DNA of 64,000 nt, from assembly GCF_009380215.1 (NCBI RefSeq), contig NZ_WHUG01000018.1:62001-126000 (forward strand). The letters run 5' to 3'. The notes beneath the pieces are model-generated. The model was given only the letters and a program-made list of their open reading frames with translations. It did no database searches and was not told where the DNA came from. Position 1 is the first letter of the stretch. Each line of letters starts with the position of its first letter. A program made the translations under genes and the position numbers. This document shows positions 15,902-26,313 of this stretch, piece by piece. Source of the DNA: Rugamonas aquatica. Lineage in GTDB: Bacteria > Pseudomonadota > Gammaproteobacteria > Burkholderiales > Burkholderiaceae_D.

Positions 15902-17042
15902 CGGTGGCGATCAGCGTGTGCAGCAGCTGGTTGACCTTCGCGCCCATCGCATCCGAACCGTAGTCGCCGGCGGTGATGACCACCGTCAGGTCCAGCTCCG
16001 GCACGATGAAGATGCGCTGGCCGCCGTTGCCGAAAGCGGCGCTCCACGGCGTGCGCCGGCCGTGCCAGGCCGCCGTACCGTCCCACCACTGGTAGCCGTA
16101 GTGCAGTTCGTCCGGCTGGTTGCCCGGACTGCGGAAGCCCACGCTCAGGCGCGGCTTGAGCGATTCATCCACCCATTCCTCGGCCACGATCTGCTGGCCG
16201 TTCCAGCGGCCGTGGTTGAGCATCAGCCGTCCGATCTTGGCCATGTCGCGCGGGCGCAGGCGCAGTCCGGCGAACGGCGCCGGCCGGCCGCGCAGGTCCG
16301 TCACCCATTCCCATTGCACGATGCCCAGCGGTTCGAACAGCTCCTTGCGCGCGACCTCGATCCACGGCTGGCCGCTGACGCGGGTGACGATATCGGCCAG
16401 GATGGTGGTGCCGCCGCCGTTGTAGTTCCAGACGGTGCCGGGCGGCGCGACCACCGGGCGCTCCAGCACGTAGCGCAGCTGGTCGGTTTTCCAGAACAGG
16501 CGCAGTTCGTTGTTGGGCTGCGCGCCTTCGTCCCATTTCCAGCCGCCGCTCATGGTCAGCAGGTGTTCGAGGTGGATGGCGTCCAGTTGCGGCGAGCGCA
16601 GGTCATGGTATTCCGGGTAGTAGTCCAGCACCGGCGTGGCGAGCGTGGAGATTCTGCCGTGCTGCTTCTCGATGCCGACCAACAGGCTGATGACGCTCTT
16701 GCCGATCGAGCGCACGTCGTGCAGCGTGTCCGGGCCGAATTCCACCGTCGGCGCGAACGGCGGCCATACGCCCAGGCCGCGCCGTATCGAACGGTCCTTG
16801 CCGCTGCGGTACATCTCGGCCACCAGCTTGCCGTGGCGTTCGACGACGATGCCGTGGATGTTGTCCTTGCCCTGCGCCAGCGCGGTCAGCGTGACGCACA
16901 GCGCGTTGGCGTTGAAGCCCGATGCTTCGGGCGCGGCGAGTTCCCAGCCGTCCGCCTGCTTGAACGGCGCGGCGCAGGTGGCGGCGTGCGCCACCGGCAT
17001 GGTGATCGACAGGCAGAAGCACAGACGAAGCAGCAGTTTCAT
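15891..17042 (-). CDS. secreted serine hydrolase (beta-lactamase family)
   Basis: 383 aa with a signal peptide (1-20, ending VAHAA). The SxxK motif is in RSIGKSVIS (about residue 112), the tyrosine region is WNYNGGG, and FGNGGQRIF near the C-terminus corresponds to the third active-site element. This arrangement is that of class C beta-lactamase-like esterases and 6-aminohexanoate-hydrolase-type enzymes. It is unrelated in detail to the membrane-anchored hydrolase at 10529. The gene is 32 bases downstream of sbcC start-to-end order but probably separately regulated. Substrate unknown. Confidence 0.85.
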   Translation of the reverse strand: MKLLLRLCFCLSITMPVAHAATCAAPFKQADGWELAAPEASGFNANALCVTLTALAQGKDNIHGIVVERHGKLVAEMYRSGKDRSIRRGLGVWPPFAPTVEFGPDTLHDVRSIGKSVISLLVGIEKQHGRISTLATPVLDYYPEYHDLRSPQLDAIHLEHLLTMSGGWKWDEGAQPNNELRLFWKTDQLRYVLERPVVAPPGTVWNYNGGGTTILADIVTRVSGQPWIEVARKELFEPLGIVQWEWVTDLRGRPAPFAGLRLRPRDMAKIGRLMLNHGRWNGQQIVAEEWVDESLKPRLSVGFRSPGNQPDELHYGYQWWDGTAAWHGRRTPWSAAFGNGGQRIFIVPELDLTVVITAGDYGSDAMGAKVNQLLHTLIATVSD

Positions 17043-17074
17043 GGGCCAACCTGGATTAGCAATAAAGCACTATT

Positions 17075-20000
17075 CTACTGCACTGTGACGGTACTCTTGC
17101 CGCCCGCCGAAGGTTGGACCAATATTTTTACGGCGATCCGCTCAGTCATCTCCTGCACGTGCGAGATGACGCCGACTTTGCGGCCCATCGCTTGCAGGCC
17201 GTCCAGCGCGTCCATTGCCACGCGCAGGGTTTCGGCGTCCAGGCTGCCGAAGCCTTCGTCGATGAACAGCGATTCGACGCGCACGCGGTTGGACGACAGC
17301 GAGGCCAGTCCCAGCGCCAGCGCCAGCGAGACCAGGAACGATTCGCCGCCGGACAGCGAGTGCACCGAGCGCATCTCGCCGCCCATGTCCTGGTCGCGCA
17401 CCAGCAGCGCCAGTGATGGTGCGGCTGGGTTGTCGATGCGCTCCAGCTGGTAGCGGCGCGAGAGGTGATTGAGGTGGGCGTTGGCGTAGCCCAGCAGGAC
17501 GTCCAGCGTGAACTGCTGGGCGTAGTTGCGGAACTTCTTGCCGTCGGCCGAGCCTATCAGGTCGCTCATGCGCGCCCAGCGCTGTTCGATTGCTTCCTGC
17601 CGCTCGATCTCGGCCAGCATGGCTTGCGACTGGCGGCGCTTGGCGTCGTCCTGCGCCAGCGAGAGTTGCAGGGCGGTGGCGGTGTCGTGGGCGGTTTTGC
17701 GTTCGGCCATCAGCGCGTTCAGGGCGGAGGCCAGCAGGGCGATCGGCGACTGGGCGGCGCCGGGGGCGGAGCTGCGCGGCTCGACGGCATTCGCTTCGGC
17801 GACGTCCTGCAACGCGTCGGGTGCCTCGCTGCCGGCGGGCGGCGCGGACAGTTGGTGTTGCTGGCGCTGGCGCTGGCGCTCTTTGAGCACTGCGGCGGCG
17901 TTGTCGGCGGCGCGGTCGATGGCTAGCAGCGCGGCGCGTTCGGCGTCGACATCGTCGGCCGAATGCGCCAGCAGCGCGTGCAGGTGATCGAGATCGCGCA
18001 GGCCGGCGTCAGGCTGGCGCTGGTGGAATGCGGCGATCCAATCGGACAGTGCTGCCGCTGCCTTGGTTGACGCGCCATGCAGCGCTGCCAGCCGTTGCGC
18101 GGCCTGGGCCAGCGCCTCGTCCGCGCGGACGCGCGCCTGGGCCGCCTGCTGCGCGGCAGTTTGCAAGCCCGCCAGCCGCTCCCGGGCCGCGTCGATGGCA
18201 GCGATGAGCGCCGCTTCGACATCGCGCACTTCCTTGCCGTCCCACAGCGCCATGCGCTGCTGCTGCATATCCTTGAGCGCGGCGTCCGCGCTGCTGTAGG
18301 CCACACGGGCGTTGACGGCGTCCATGCCAGCCTTGGCCTGCGCCTCGCCCAGCGCCTTCACTTCCACGTCGATGGTGGCGATGACGGCGGCGCGTCCGTC
18401 ATGCGCTGCGCGCTGCGCCAGCCATTGCCGGCTCTCGGCCTGACGGGCTTCGTGGAATCGTGCCGGGCCGGCCTTCCAGTCGTCCTTCCATTCCTCGCTC
18501 GGCATGTCGCCGCCGCTGAAGGCCGGGTCCAGATCGGAGAGCAGGGCGCCCAGCGTCAGCGCGACTTCGATGCGCTGATCGTCGAGCGCCTTGTGTTCCG
18601 CATTGGCTTGCGCCAGCGCGGTCTGCGCATGTGAAGCCATGCCTTGCAAACGCGTATGCTCGGCCGCCGCCAGATCGCAGGCGGATTGCGCCTGGTCGCG
18701 GACGATGCGTGCAGCGTGCAGCGCACCTTCCTGTCGTTCGATCGCGTGCAGCGCATCACGCACCTGTTCCAGTTGTTCGACGAACCAGCCGGTGCGCTCA
18801 GGCTCCGGCGGCAGCGCAGGCGGCAGCGACGCCGATTGCCATGCAGCGGCGACGCGCTCCAGCGCCTGCGCCACCGTGCGGCCCTCGGCCGCCAATGCGT
18901 TCAGTTGTTCCAGGCTGGCCTGCTCGGTGGCGCGCTGCGCCGCCTGCCGATTGACGTTGGCCTCCATCCGCTGGCGGCAGCCGGCGACATCGGCCTGCAA
19001 CTCGGCCAGCAAGGCGTGCAAACCACCGTCGTCCTGCCGATACGGGTGCTCCGGCGATCCGCAAACAGGGCAGGGCGTGCCATCTTCCAGCGTAGCCCGC
19101 AGCGATTCCACATTCTTGGCGCAAGCGGCTTCCGCCAGCTTCAGCGAACGCTCGGCTTGCGAGAAGGTCGCCAGTATGCCGACGCCTTCCTGCTGGGCCG
19201 CCTGCAACTGCACCTCGGCCGCAGCCACTGCCTGCCGCAGCTGCGCGGACTGGGTTTCGATATGCGTATGACGGCTCTGGCGCGCATCGAGTTCGATCCA
19301 GAGTTTTTCAGCCGAGGCCAATTGATCGCGGCGCTGCTCCAGATCGCGGCGCGATGCCTGCAACTGCTCGGCCGGAAGGGCCGCCAGCACGCGCGCCGCT
19401 TCCTGGCGCTGCGCTTCCAGCGTTTGCAAAGCGGCGCCGGATGCGGCCAGCTTGGCGCTGGCTTCCGCCTCGTCGTCGCGGTGCGCGCTGGCGTTGCGCT
19501 GCACGCGGGCCAGCGCGGTGTTCAGCTTCTCGGCTTGCGCGGCGGCCTGGCCGGCCTGCACGAACAGCACATCCCAGCGCTCCCACGACTGCGCCATCGT
19601 CTGCCATTGCTTGTGCTGCGCCAGCCACGCGACGCCGGCTTCGTGCTGCGCGCCGAGACGTTTGCGTTCGTCCTGGCGCTCTTGCAGCGCGGCGCGGGCG
19701 ACGGCGTCGGCCTGGTCGGCCTGTTCGCACGTGGCGGAAGCCTGGCGATACGCGGGCAGCATGGCTTCGATGCGTGTGTCCAGTGCCTTTGCCTGATCCA
19801 GTCGCGGCGCTGCGGTGCGTTGGGCGGATTCCGCTTCTTGCACTTGCGCTGCTGCCTGTGCTTGCGCCGCCATGGCGCGTTCCAATACCTGCGCCGCCAA
19901 GACGGCATCCTGCATGCCGGCCGTGATGGCGGCCTGCGTGGCGGCGATGTCGGCGGCGATGCGACGGATATCGTCGGCCAGCGGACGCGCCGGCTGCACG

Positions 20001-20911
20001 GCGGCGATGCGCGCCAATGCGGTGCGGCGCGATGCGGCTGCCTCCACGTCGGCGATGGCGGCCTGGCTGGCTTGCTGCGCCAGTTGTTCGTCCTCGGCCA
20101 GCTTCTCGGCCTGCTTGTACCAGCGCAGCTCCTGCTCCAGCTCTGCCTTGTGCTGCTCCAGCGCCTGCAGTGCTGCCGTTGCTGCGACGCTCTGTGCTTC
20201 CAGCTCGCCGCGCTGCTCCAGGCTTAACGGCTTCTGATCCGCGAGGCGGGCATTCAGGTTCTGCAGGGCCGCCTGTTCCAGCTTGGCGCGCTCGAAGGCC
20301 CGCATCGAAATCTCGGTGTAGACGGTACTGCCGGTCAGCGTCTCCAGCAGCTCGCCGCGCTCGTTGTCTTCGGACTTGAGGAAGGCCGAGAACTCGTTCT
20401 GCGCCAGCAGCACGGCCCGCGTGAACTGTTCGAACGACAGGCCGATGCGCTTCTCGATTTCCACCTTGACTTCGGTCTTGGTGCCGCCTATCGGTTGCAG
20501 GGCGGGCAGCAGATGCAATGTCATGGCGGTCGGCTGGAGCGCACCTTCGACCTTGGTGCGCGAACGGCGCACGCTCCAGCGGGCGCGGTAGGAGGCGCCG
20601 TCGTTGCCGACGAAGTCCACCTCCGCATAGCCTTCCGCCGTGCCCCGGCGCAGCAGCGTGCGCGTGTCCTGCGTGGACACGGTCTCCGCGCCGACATCGG
20701 CCAGGTAGCTGCGGCCTGCGACCTTCAACAGGCGCGGTGTAGCGTCGTACAGCGCCAGGCAGAGGGCATCGAGCAGCGTGCTTTTACCAGCGCCGGTCGG
20801 CCCGCTGATCGCGAACAGGCCGGTGGACGCCAACGGCTCCTGCTCGAAGTCCACGCCGAATTCGCCCGCCAGCGAGGCCAGGTTCTTACCGCCGATTCTC
20901 AGGATTCTCAT
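17075..20911 (-). CDS. sbcC: SbcC, ATPase subunit of the SbcCD nuclease
   Basis: 1278 aa, Rad50 family. Walker A SGPTGAGKST is near residue 35; two long Ala/Gln-rich coiled coils flank a zinc hook CPVCGSPEHP near residue 610 that joins two molecules; the C-terminus has the ABC signature LSGGESFLVSLALAL and Walker B SLFIDEGFGSLD. With SbcD it opens DNA hairpins and cleaves blocked double-strand ends at palindromes and stalled forks. Its ATG overlaps the sbcD stop (20908-20911), giving coupled translation. Length is longer than the E. coli protein (1048 aa) through an expanded coiled coil. Confidence 0.97.
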   Translation of the reverse strand: MRILRIGGKNLASLAGEFGVDFEQEPLASTGLFAISGPTGAGKSTLLDALCLALYDATPRLLKVAGRSYLADVGAETVSTQDTRTLLRRGTAEGYAEVDFVGNDGASYRARWSVRRSRTKVEGALQPTAMTLHLLPALQPIGGTKTEVKVEIEKRIGLSFEQFTRAVLLAQNEFSAFLKSEDNERGELLETLTGSTVYTEISMRAFERAKLEQAALQNLNARLADQKPLSLEQRGELEAQSVAATAALQALEQHKAELEQELRWYKQAEKLAEDEQLAQQASQAAIADVEAAASRRTALARIAAVQPARPLADDIRRIAADIAATQAAITAGMQDAVLAAQVLERAMAAQAQAAAQVQEAESAQRTAAPRLDQAKALDTRIEAMLPAYRQASATCEQADQADAVARAALQERQDERKRLGAQHEAGVAWLAQHKQWQTMAQSWERWDVLFVQAGQAAAQAEKLNTALARVQRNASAHRDDEAEASAKLAASGAALQTLEAQRQEAARVLAALPAEQLQASRRDLEQRRDQLASAEKLWIELDARQSRHTHIETQSAQLRQAVAAAEVQLQAAQQEGVGILATFSQAERSLKLAEAACAKNVESLRATLEDGTPCPVCGSPEHPYRQDDGGLHALLAELQADVAGCRQRMEANVNRQAAQRATEQASLEQLNALAAEGRTVAQALERVAAAWQSASLPPALPPEPERTGWFVEQLEQVRDALHAIERQEGALHAARIVRDQAQSACDLAAAEHTRLQGMASHAQTALAQANAEHKALDDQRIEVALTLGALLSDLDPAFSGGDMPSEEWKDDWKAGPARFHEARQAESRQWLAQRAAHDGRAAVIATIDVEVKALGEAQAKAGMDAVNARVAYSSADAALKDMQQQRMALWDGKEVRDVEAALIAAIDAARERLAGLQTAAQQAAQARVRADEALAQAAQRLAALHGASTKAAAALSDWIAAFHQRQPDAGLRDLDHLHALLAHSADDVDAERAALLAIDRAADNAAAVLKERQRQRQQHQLSAPPAGSEAPDALQDVAEANAVEPRSSAPGAAQSPIALLASALNALMAERKTAHDTATALQLSLAQDDAKRRQSQAMLAEIERQEAIEQRWARMSDLIGSADGKKFRNYAQQFTLDVLLGYANAHLNHLSRRYQLERIDNPAAPSLALLVRDQDMGGEMRSVHSLSGGESFLVSLALALGLASLSSNRVRVESLFIDEGFGSLDAETLRVAMDALDGLQAMGRKVGVISHVQEMTERIAVKILVQPSAGGKSTVTVQ

Positions 20912-22149
20912 GGCTGCCCCGGCGTCAGCATGAGTTCCGCGAAGGCGCTTAGCTGGTCGGGTGGCGCATCGTTGTCGAATCGCTGCCGGTACAGCTGGCG
21001 GAAGATGTCGTCCGGCTTCAGCTGCTCCAGCTGGTCGAGCGTCATCACGTCGTCGTCGATGGAGGCACTGCGCGCCGCGCTGGAGGTTTCGATCTTGGCC
21101 AGCCGCACCGGCTTGCCGTCCAGCGCCGCCTCGACGCGCGTGCGCAGGCCCGGCTCCGGAGCGTCCAGCAGCACCCGCACTTCAAGGAAGGGCTGCTGTT
21201 CTGCTTCTGCCGGCGCCACGTCCAGCGCCGCCAGTTCCTCCAGCACCTGCGCCAGCGGCGCGGGTTTGGTGGGAACGCGCAGCAGTTCGACCGCGCGCGG
21301 CACCGGCAGCGTCACGATCTCGCGCACGGCCGCGCCGTCGATGTCGATGCGCAGTACCTGGTGCTGATAGCCCACCTCCGCAAACGACAGCGGGATCGGG
21401 CTGCCGCAATAGCGTATGTGCTCCTGCTTGCCGACGCTCTGCGCCAGATGCAGATGGCCCAGCGCCGCGTAGACGATGGCCGGGTCGAAGATCCCCGCCG
21501 GCAGCATCTCGGTGCCGCCGATGACGATGCGGCGCTCCGAATCGTTGGACATCTGGCCGTCGACCATGTGGCAGTGGCCCATCGCCAGGATGGCCTGGCC
21601 TTCCGCGCGCTTGCTCAGCGCCAGTTCCAGCGTCTGGCGGTAGAGCAGGGCGATGCCCGCCAGATAAGGATCTGCGCCGTCTTCCGTCTCTGCGATGCGC
21701 GGCACGTCGCCTGGACGCAGGAAAGGCACGGCCAGGCACCACGCCTCCACCGCGCAGCTGCGGCCTGTCAGCGGCAGCACCAGCTGTTCGATGTCGATCT
21801 CGCCATCGGCCTTGCGCTGCACGCTGCCGATCACCCGGGTACCATGCGCTTCCAGCAGCGGCCCCGGTGCTTCCAGCCGGCCCGGCGAATCATGGTTGCC
21901 GGCGATGGCCACCAGGTTCAGATGCGGCAGGCGCTCCTTGGCCTGTTGCAGGAATCGGTACAACTGCTTCTGCGACGCCGCCGACGGATTGGCGTTGTCG
22001 AAGATGTCGCCGGCGATCAGCAGCGCGTCCGCCTGTTCGGCGACGAGGGTGTCCAGTAGCCAGTCCAGAAAGCGCTGGTGCTCGTAGCTACGCTCGAAAT
22101 TATGCAGGGATTGGCCGAGATGCCAGTCGGAAGTGTGCAGCAGACGCAT
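20908..22149 (-). CDS. sbcD: SbcD, nuclease subunit of SbcCD
   Basis: 413 aa, Mre11-type calcineurin-like phosphoesterase. Metal-binding motifs appear in order: SDWHLG (7-12), GDIFDN (about 47), GNHDSP (about 84), and GHCHM/ALGHLH in the second half. It is the manganese-dependent nuclease of the complex whose ATPase partner is encoded immediately after it with a four-base overlap. The C-terminal third is the capping and SbcC-binding region. Confidence 0.97.
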   Translation of the reverse strand: MRLLHTSDWHLGQSLHNFERSYEHQRFLDWLLDTLVAEQADALLIAGDIFDNANPSAASQKQLYRFLQQAKERLPHLNLVAIAGNHDSPGRLEAPGPLLEAHGTRVIGSVQRKADGEIDIEQLVLPLTGRSCAVEAWCLAVPFLRPGDVPRIAETEDGADPYLAGIALLYRQTLELALSKRAEGQAILAMGHCHMVDGQMSNDSERRIVIGGTEMLPAGIFDPAIVYAALGHLHLAQSVGKQEHIRYCGSPIPLSFAEVGYQHQVLRIDIDGAAVREIVTLPVPRAVELLRVPTKPAPLAQVLEELAALDVAPAEAEQQPFLEVRVLLDAPEPGLRTRVEAALDGKPVRLAKIETSSAARSASIDDDVMTLDQLEQLKPDDIFRQLYRQRFDNDAPPDQLSAFAELMLTPGQP

Positions 22150-22247
22150 GAAGGTGTGTAGTCAAAACAGCCGGGAAGCGCACAATATAGCGCAAGATGG
22201 CGTCGGACGAGTTGATAAAAGTGGCGTCGCCGCGCCGTGGCGGCCCG

Positions 22248-24905
22248 TCAGGCCGCGTTGCTGGCCGCCGGCGGCAGCGCCGGGCCGGCGCGGTAGGTGT
22301 TGCGGCCGCCCTGTTTGGCCTCGTACAGCAGCACGTCGGCGCGGTTCAGCAGTTCGGCCGGGGAGACATCCTCGTCGCGGTAGTAGGCCAGCCCGATACT
22401 GGCCGAAATCGACACCACCGTGCCATCCAGGTCGAACGGCGGCTGCATCGCCGCGACGATCTTGGCCGCCAGCGCCGCGGCGTCGTCGAAGCGGGCGACG
22501 CGCTCCATGATGATGGTGAACTCGTCGCCGCCCAGCCGGGCGATGGTGTCGCTGGCGCGCATGGCGTGCGTCAGCCGGCCCGAAAACGCCTTCAGCAGCG
22601 CGTCGCCGACGCTGTGGCCGAAGGTGTCGTTGACCGGTTTAAAGCGGTCGATATCCATGTACATCACCGCCATCAGACTGTGGCTCTCGCGGCTTGCGGC
22701 CATCGCGTCCTGGAGTTTTTGCAGGAAGCCGGCGCGGTTGGTCAGCCCCGTCAGCGCGTCGACCTGCGACAGTTTCAGCAGGCGCAGCTTCTCGCGCTTC
22801 TGTGCGGTGATGTCCTGCCGCATGACGTGGAAGCCGATCACCGTCACGCCGTCTTCGTCCATCTGCGGGATGTAGACCACCTCGAAGGTGCGGTCCACGG
22901 CTGCCGCGGAATCGTCCTCCTCGAAGGTCAGCGTCTCGCCGGCCAGCGCGCGCTTGATGTAGGGCGCCAGGAACTGGTAGCGCTCCGTGCCCATGGTCGC
23001 CTCGATCGACTTGCCCAGCACCGCGACGCCGGTGCGATTGAATTCGCGCTCGTAGGCGACGTTGTGGAAGCGGTAGATTTCTTCCGAATCGATGTAGGCC
23101 ACCATCGCCGGCAGCGTATCGGCGATGGTGCGCAGGCGCGATTCGCTTTCGCGCAGCGCCATCACGGACTTGCGCACGTGGGTGATGTCGTCCACCGTGC
23201 CGACGTAGCCGTAGATATGGCCGTCCACCACCATCGCGGCGATCTTGAACGATATCCAGATCATCATGCCGTCGGGGTGCACGCAGCGCACCGTGTCCTG
23301 GAAGGGGACGCGGGTCTTGGCCATGTGTTTCAGGGCCGCCTTCAGCACCTCGCGGTCGTTCGGGTGCACGGCGCGCATCCACTGGTCGCCCAGCGCTTCC
23401 TCGCGCGTCAGCCCGGTGATGAATTCGAATGTGCGGTTGACGTAGGTGCAGTGGCCGGCGGGATCGGCGCGCATCAACCCCAGCGGCGAGGCGTCGTTGA
23501 CGGCAGCCAGCTCCGCCTGGTTCTTGCGCATCGCCAGCTCGGCCTCCTTGCGCGGCGTGATGTCGCGCGTGGTGACGGCCACGCCTTCTTCGATGGCGAC
23601 GATCTGGTGGTGCAGCCACAGATGGTCGCTGCCCGGCAGGAAGTCGACCTCGAATTCCTCCTCCAGCGGACGGCCGGAGATCAGCACCGTCTTGTATTTT
23701 TCGATGAAGCCCTTGGTGTGCAGCGCCGGCAGCACTTCGATCAGGCGCTTGCCCTTGACCTCTTCGGCGGTGGAGCCCAGCAGCGCGGCGCCGCGTTCAT
23801 TGAGGTCTGCGATGGTGAAGTCGACGATCTCCTTGCCCGGTCCGCGCACGCGGCAAGCTTTGATGAGGTAGACCGCGTCCATGCTGGCGTCGGCCGCCGC
23901 GCGCAGCATGGCCTGCGCTTCGGTAATCATGCGTGCGCTGCGCCGCAGCCGGTAAGCCTGCTGCATCAGCAGGCCGATAAACAGCAGCACCAGCACCGAG
24001 GCGATGGCGACCGCGCCGTAGTAGACGTTGCGGCGCTGTTCGAAGCGCGCCATCGCCGATGCGACGGGATTGCCGACCACCGCCAGTAGCAGATAGCGCG
24101 GCATCTCGGTATAGCCGTAGATGCGCTCGACGGCGTCGAACGGCCGCGCCAGCAGCAGTTCGTCGGGCTGCTGAGCGCCGCCTTGCGCCGCCGTGAAATC
24201 GATCGCATCGCTGATGACCAGCTGTTCGTCGACACGGGCGGTGGACATGCCGTTCTCGCGGCTCACCAGCAGCACCGCGCCGCCGGGATCGACGTTCATG
24301 CGGTCGTAGTCTTCGACGAAGGAGGCCGGATCGACCATCACCATGATGACGCCGGCGAATTCGCCCCGATGGTCATTGAGCCGCCGCGTAATCAGGATCT
24401 GCCATTTCTTGGTGCGCGGCTCGACTACCGGCGTCGATACCTGCGGCGTGTCGACCGGACTTGCGGCATGCTGGCGGAAGAACGCCTGGTCGTGCTGGTC
24501 CGGCGCGAAGTAGCCGTTGCGGCTGTCGATCAGGCGGCCGTCAGGGCCCAGCAAGGCCAGCGGCAGGTCCAGTTTGGACGGCAGCAGCGAATCGAGCAGG
24601 CCATTGCGGCGCGTGAATTCGGCCAGCCGCAGCGCGCCGTCGGTCTCCTCGAATTTGAGCTTGAACAGCTGCGTCGCATGGTCGACCTGGCGCAGCAGAT
24701 GGTTGGTGTGTTCGGCCAGCGTACGCGCCAGCGATTGGCTGTGCAGCACCGCCTCGTTGCGCGCGGTTTGCTTTTCCTGGCCGATCTGATAAGTCACCGC
24801 CGCCCACATGGCCGCCAGCAGCGCCAGCGCAAACACGGGCAGCAGGACCGCCCGGTACAGGCGGCGTAAAAACATCACGATCGGGCGAGTGGCAAAGTGG
24901 TTCAT
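22248..24905 (-). CDS. membrane sensor diguanylate cyclase (Cache-PAS-PAS-PAS-GGDEF)
   Basis: 885 aa from the ATG at 24905; the frame runs open to 26216 but only as the shadow of the opposite gene. Membrane helix 19-39, periplasmic Cache-like sensor about 45-290, second helix 296-316, three PAS domains (about 330-450, 460-580, 595-710; the second and third end in DDIT and RQDIT linkers), then GGDEF with RLGGDEF intact and RASD five residues upstream as the product-inhibition site. It is therefore expected to make cyclic-di-GMP in response to an external small molecule. Divergent from the YcaQ gene across a 144-base gap. Confidence 0.92.
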   Translation of the reverse strand: MNHFATRPIVMFLRRLYRAVLLPVFALALLAAMWAAVTYQIGQEKQTARNEAVLHSQSLARTLAEHTNHLLRQVDHATQLFKLKFEETDGALRLAEFTRRNGLLDSLLPSKLDLPLALLGPDGRLIDSRNGYFAPDQHDQAFFRQHAASPVDTPQVSTPVVEPRTKKWQILITRRLNDHRGEFAGVIMVMVDPASFVEDYDRMNVDPGGAVLLVSRENGMSTARVDEQLVISDAIDFTAAQGGAQQPDELLLARPFDAVERIYGYTEMPRYLLLAVVGNPVASAMARFEQRRNVYYGAVAIASVLVLLFIGLLMQQAYRLRRSARMITEAQAMLRAAADASMDAVYLIKACRVRGPGKEIVDFTIADLNERGAALLGSTAEEVKGKRLIEVLPALHTKGFIEKYKTVLISGRPLEEEFEVDFLPGSDHLWLHHQIVAIEEGVAVTTRDITPRKEAELAMRKNQAELAAVNDASPLGLMRADPAGHCTYVNRTFEFITGLTREEALGDQWMRAVHPNDREVLKAALKHMAKTRVPFQDTVRCVHPDGMMIWISFKIAAMVVDGHIYGYVGTVDDITHVRKSVMALRESESRLRTIADTLPAMVAYIDSEEIYRFHNVAYEREFNRTGVAVLGKSIEATMGTERYQFLAPYIKRALAGETLTFEEDDSAAAVDRTFEVVYIPQMDEDGVTVIGFHVMRQDITAQKREKLRLLKLSQVDALTGLTNRAGFLQKLQDAMAASRESHSLMAVMYMDIDRFKPVNDTFGHSVGDALLKAFSGRLTHAMRASDTIARLGGDEFTIIMERVARFDDAAALAAKIVAAMQPPFDLDGTVVSISASIGLAYYRDEDVSPAELLNRADVLLYEAKQGGRNTYRAGPALPPAASNAA

Positions 24906-25049
24906 CGAAAGTCTACATTCCCCGCGAAATGGTAGCGGCACGCCATCTGTGGATATTCTGCACGGAAATGTCACGTTTGTGGCTGGCAGGTCAAAAAAAA
25001 CCCCATTCCGATCACAGGCAATGTTGATTTCTTTATTAGAATAGCGCTC

Positions 25050-26300
25050 ATGACCGAATTGATAATCAGCCTGGCCGCTGCGCGGGCGCTGCATCTGGCG
25101 GCGCAGGGTTTGCTGCAGCCGCGCCGCCGCAAGGCGCGCCAGGCCGACGTGGTGGACGCGATACGGCAAATGGGCGTGCTGCAGATCGACACCATCCACG
25201 TGGTGGCGCGCAGCCCCTATCTGGTGTTGTGGAGCCGTCTGGGTGATTACCCGCAGCCTTGGCTGGAGCAGGCGCTGGCCGCAGGCCAGCTGTTCGAGTA
25301 CTGGGCGCACGAGGCCTGCTTCGTGCCGATCGAGGACTACGGCCTGTATCGCCACCGCATGCTCGATCCGGCGGCGATGGGCTGGAAGTATTCGGAGACC
25401 TGGATGCGCGAACGCCGCGCCGAGGTCGACGCGGTGCTCGATCACATCCGCGTCAACGGCCCGACCCGTTCGTCCGACTTCGAGCGCACCGACGGCCAGA
25501 GCGGCGGCTGGTGGAGCTGGAAGCCGGAGAAGCGTTCGCTGGAAGTGCTGTTCACCGCCGGCGCGCTGATGATCGCCGAGCGCCAGAACTTCCAGCGCAT
25601 CTACGACCTGGCCGAGCGCGTGCTGCCCGGCTGGGACGACAGCCGCATGCCACACATCGACGACACCCGCCGCACGCTGGTGCTCAAGGCCGTCAAGGCG
25701 ATGGGCTGCGCCCGCGCCGGCTGGATCAGCGACTACTTCCGCACCAAGCCGCCGCGCCTCGATCCGGAAGAACTGGCCGGGCAGGGCGCCTTGCTGCGCG
25801 CCTGGGTCGACGACTGGGACGATCCGATCTACGTCCACCCGGACCACGCCGAGCTGCTGGCCGCTGCCGCCGCCGGCACGTTGGCGCCGACGCTGACCAC
25901 CATCCTGTCGCCGTTCGACCCGGTGGTGTGGGACCGCCGCCGCGCGCTGGAGTTGTTCGGCTTCGACTACCGGCTCGAATGCTACACGCCGGCCGACAAG
26001 CGCCGCTACGGCTACTTCACGCTGCCCATCCTGCGGCGCGGCGCGCTGGTCGGCCGGGTCGACGCCAAGGCGCACCGGCGCGGCGGCGTGTTCGAATTGA
26101 AATCGCTGGTGCTGGAACCCGGCGCGCGCATCAGCGACCGCTTCGTGCGCGACATCGCCGGCGCCTTGCAGCGCCTGGCCAACTGGCACGAATGCCCCGA
26201 CATACAGATCGTCCACGCCGCGCCGGAAGGCTTTGCGCCGCTGCTGCGCGCCGCGCTGGACCTCAACACGAAAGACACGAAAGAAATGGAAGCCGCATGA
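25050..26300 (+). CDS. YcaQ-family winged-helix DNA glycosylase
   Basis: 416 aa, HTH_42 superfamily. The LQIDTI block (about residues 48-53) carries the QxD motif used by E. coli YcaQ to unhook interstrand crosslinks and bulky N7 lesions; YWAHEACFVP and the late ILSPFDPVVWDR block are also family hallmarks. Three tandem winged helices are expected. It probably protects against nitrogen-mustard-type crosslinks. The DUF2804 gene begins 13 bases after its stop, so the two are cotranscribed. Confidence 0.85.
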   Translation: MTELIISLAAARALHLAAQGLLQPRRRKARQADVVDAIRQMGVLQIDTIHVVARSPYLVLWSRLGDYPQPWLEQALAAGQLFEYWAHEACFVPIEDYGLYRHRMLDPAAMGWKYSETWMRERRAEVDAVLDHIRVNGPTRSSDFERTDGQSGGWWSWKPEKRSLEVLFTAGALMIAERQNFQRIYDLAERVLPGWDDSRMPHIDDTRRTLVLKAVKAMGCARAGWISDYFRTKPPRLDPEELAGQGALLRAWVDDWDDPIYVHPDHAELLAAAAAGTLAPTLTTILSPFDPVVWDRRRALELFGFDYRLECYTPADKRRYGYFTLPILRRGALVGRVDAKAHRRGGVFELKSLVLEPGARISDRFVRDIAGALQRLANWHECPDIQIVHAAPEGFAPLLRAALDLNTKDTKEMEAA

Positions 26301-26313
26301 TAGTAGGAGTTCT

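Noticed and set aside
24906..26216. Upstream extension of the Cache-PAS-GGDEF frame
   Set aside because: It is antisense to the YcaQ gene and reads as a Gln/Arg/His-rich shadow; the membrane segment and its ATG at 24905 are the natural start.
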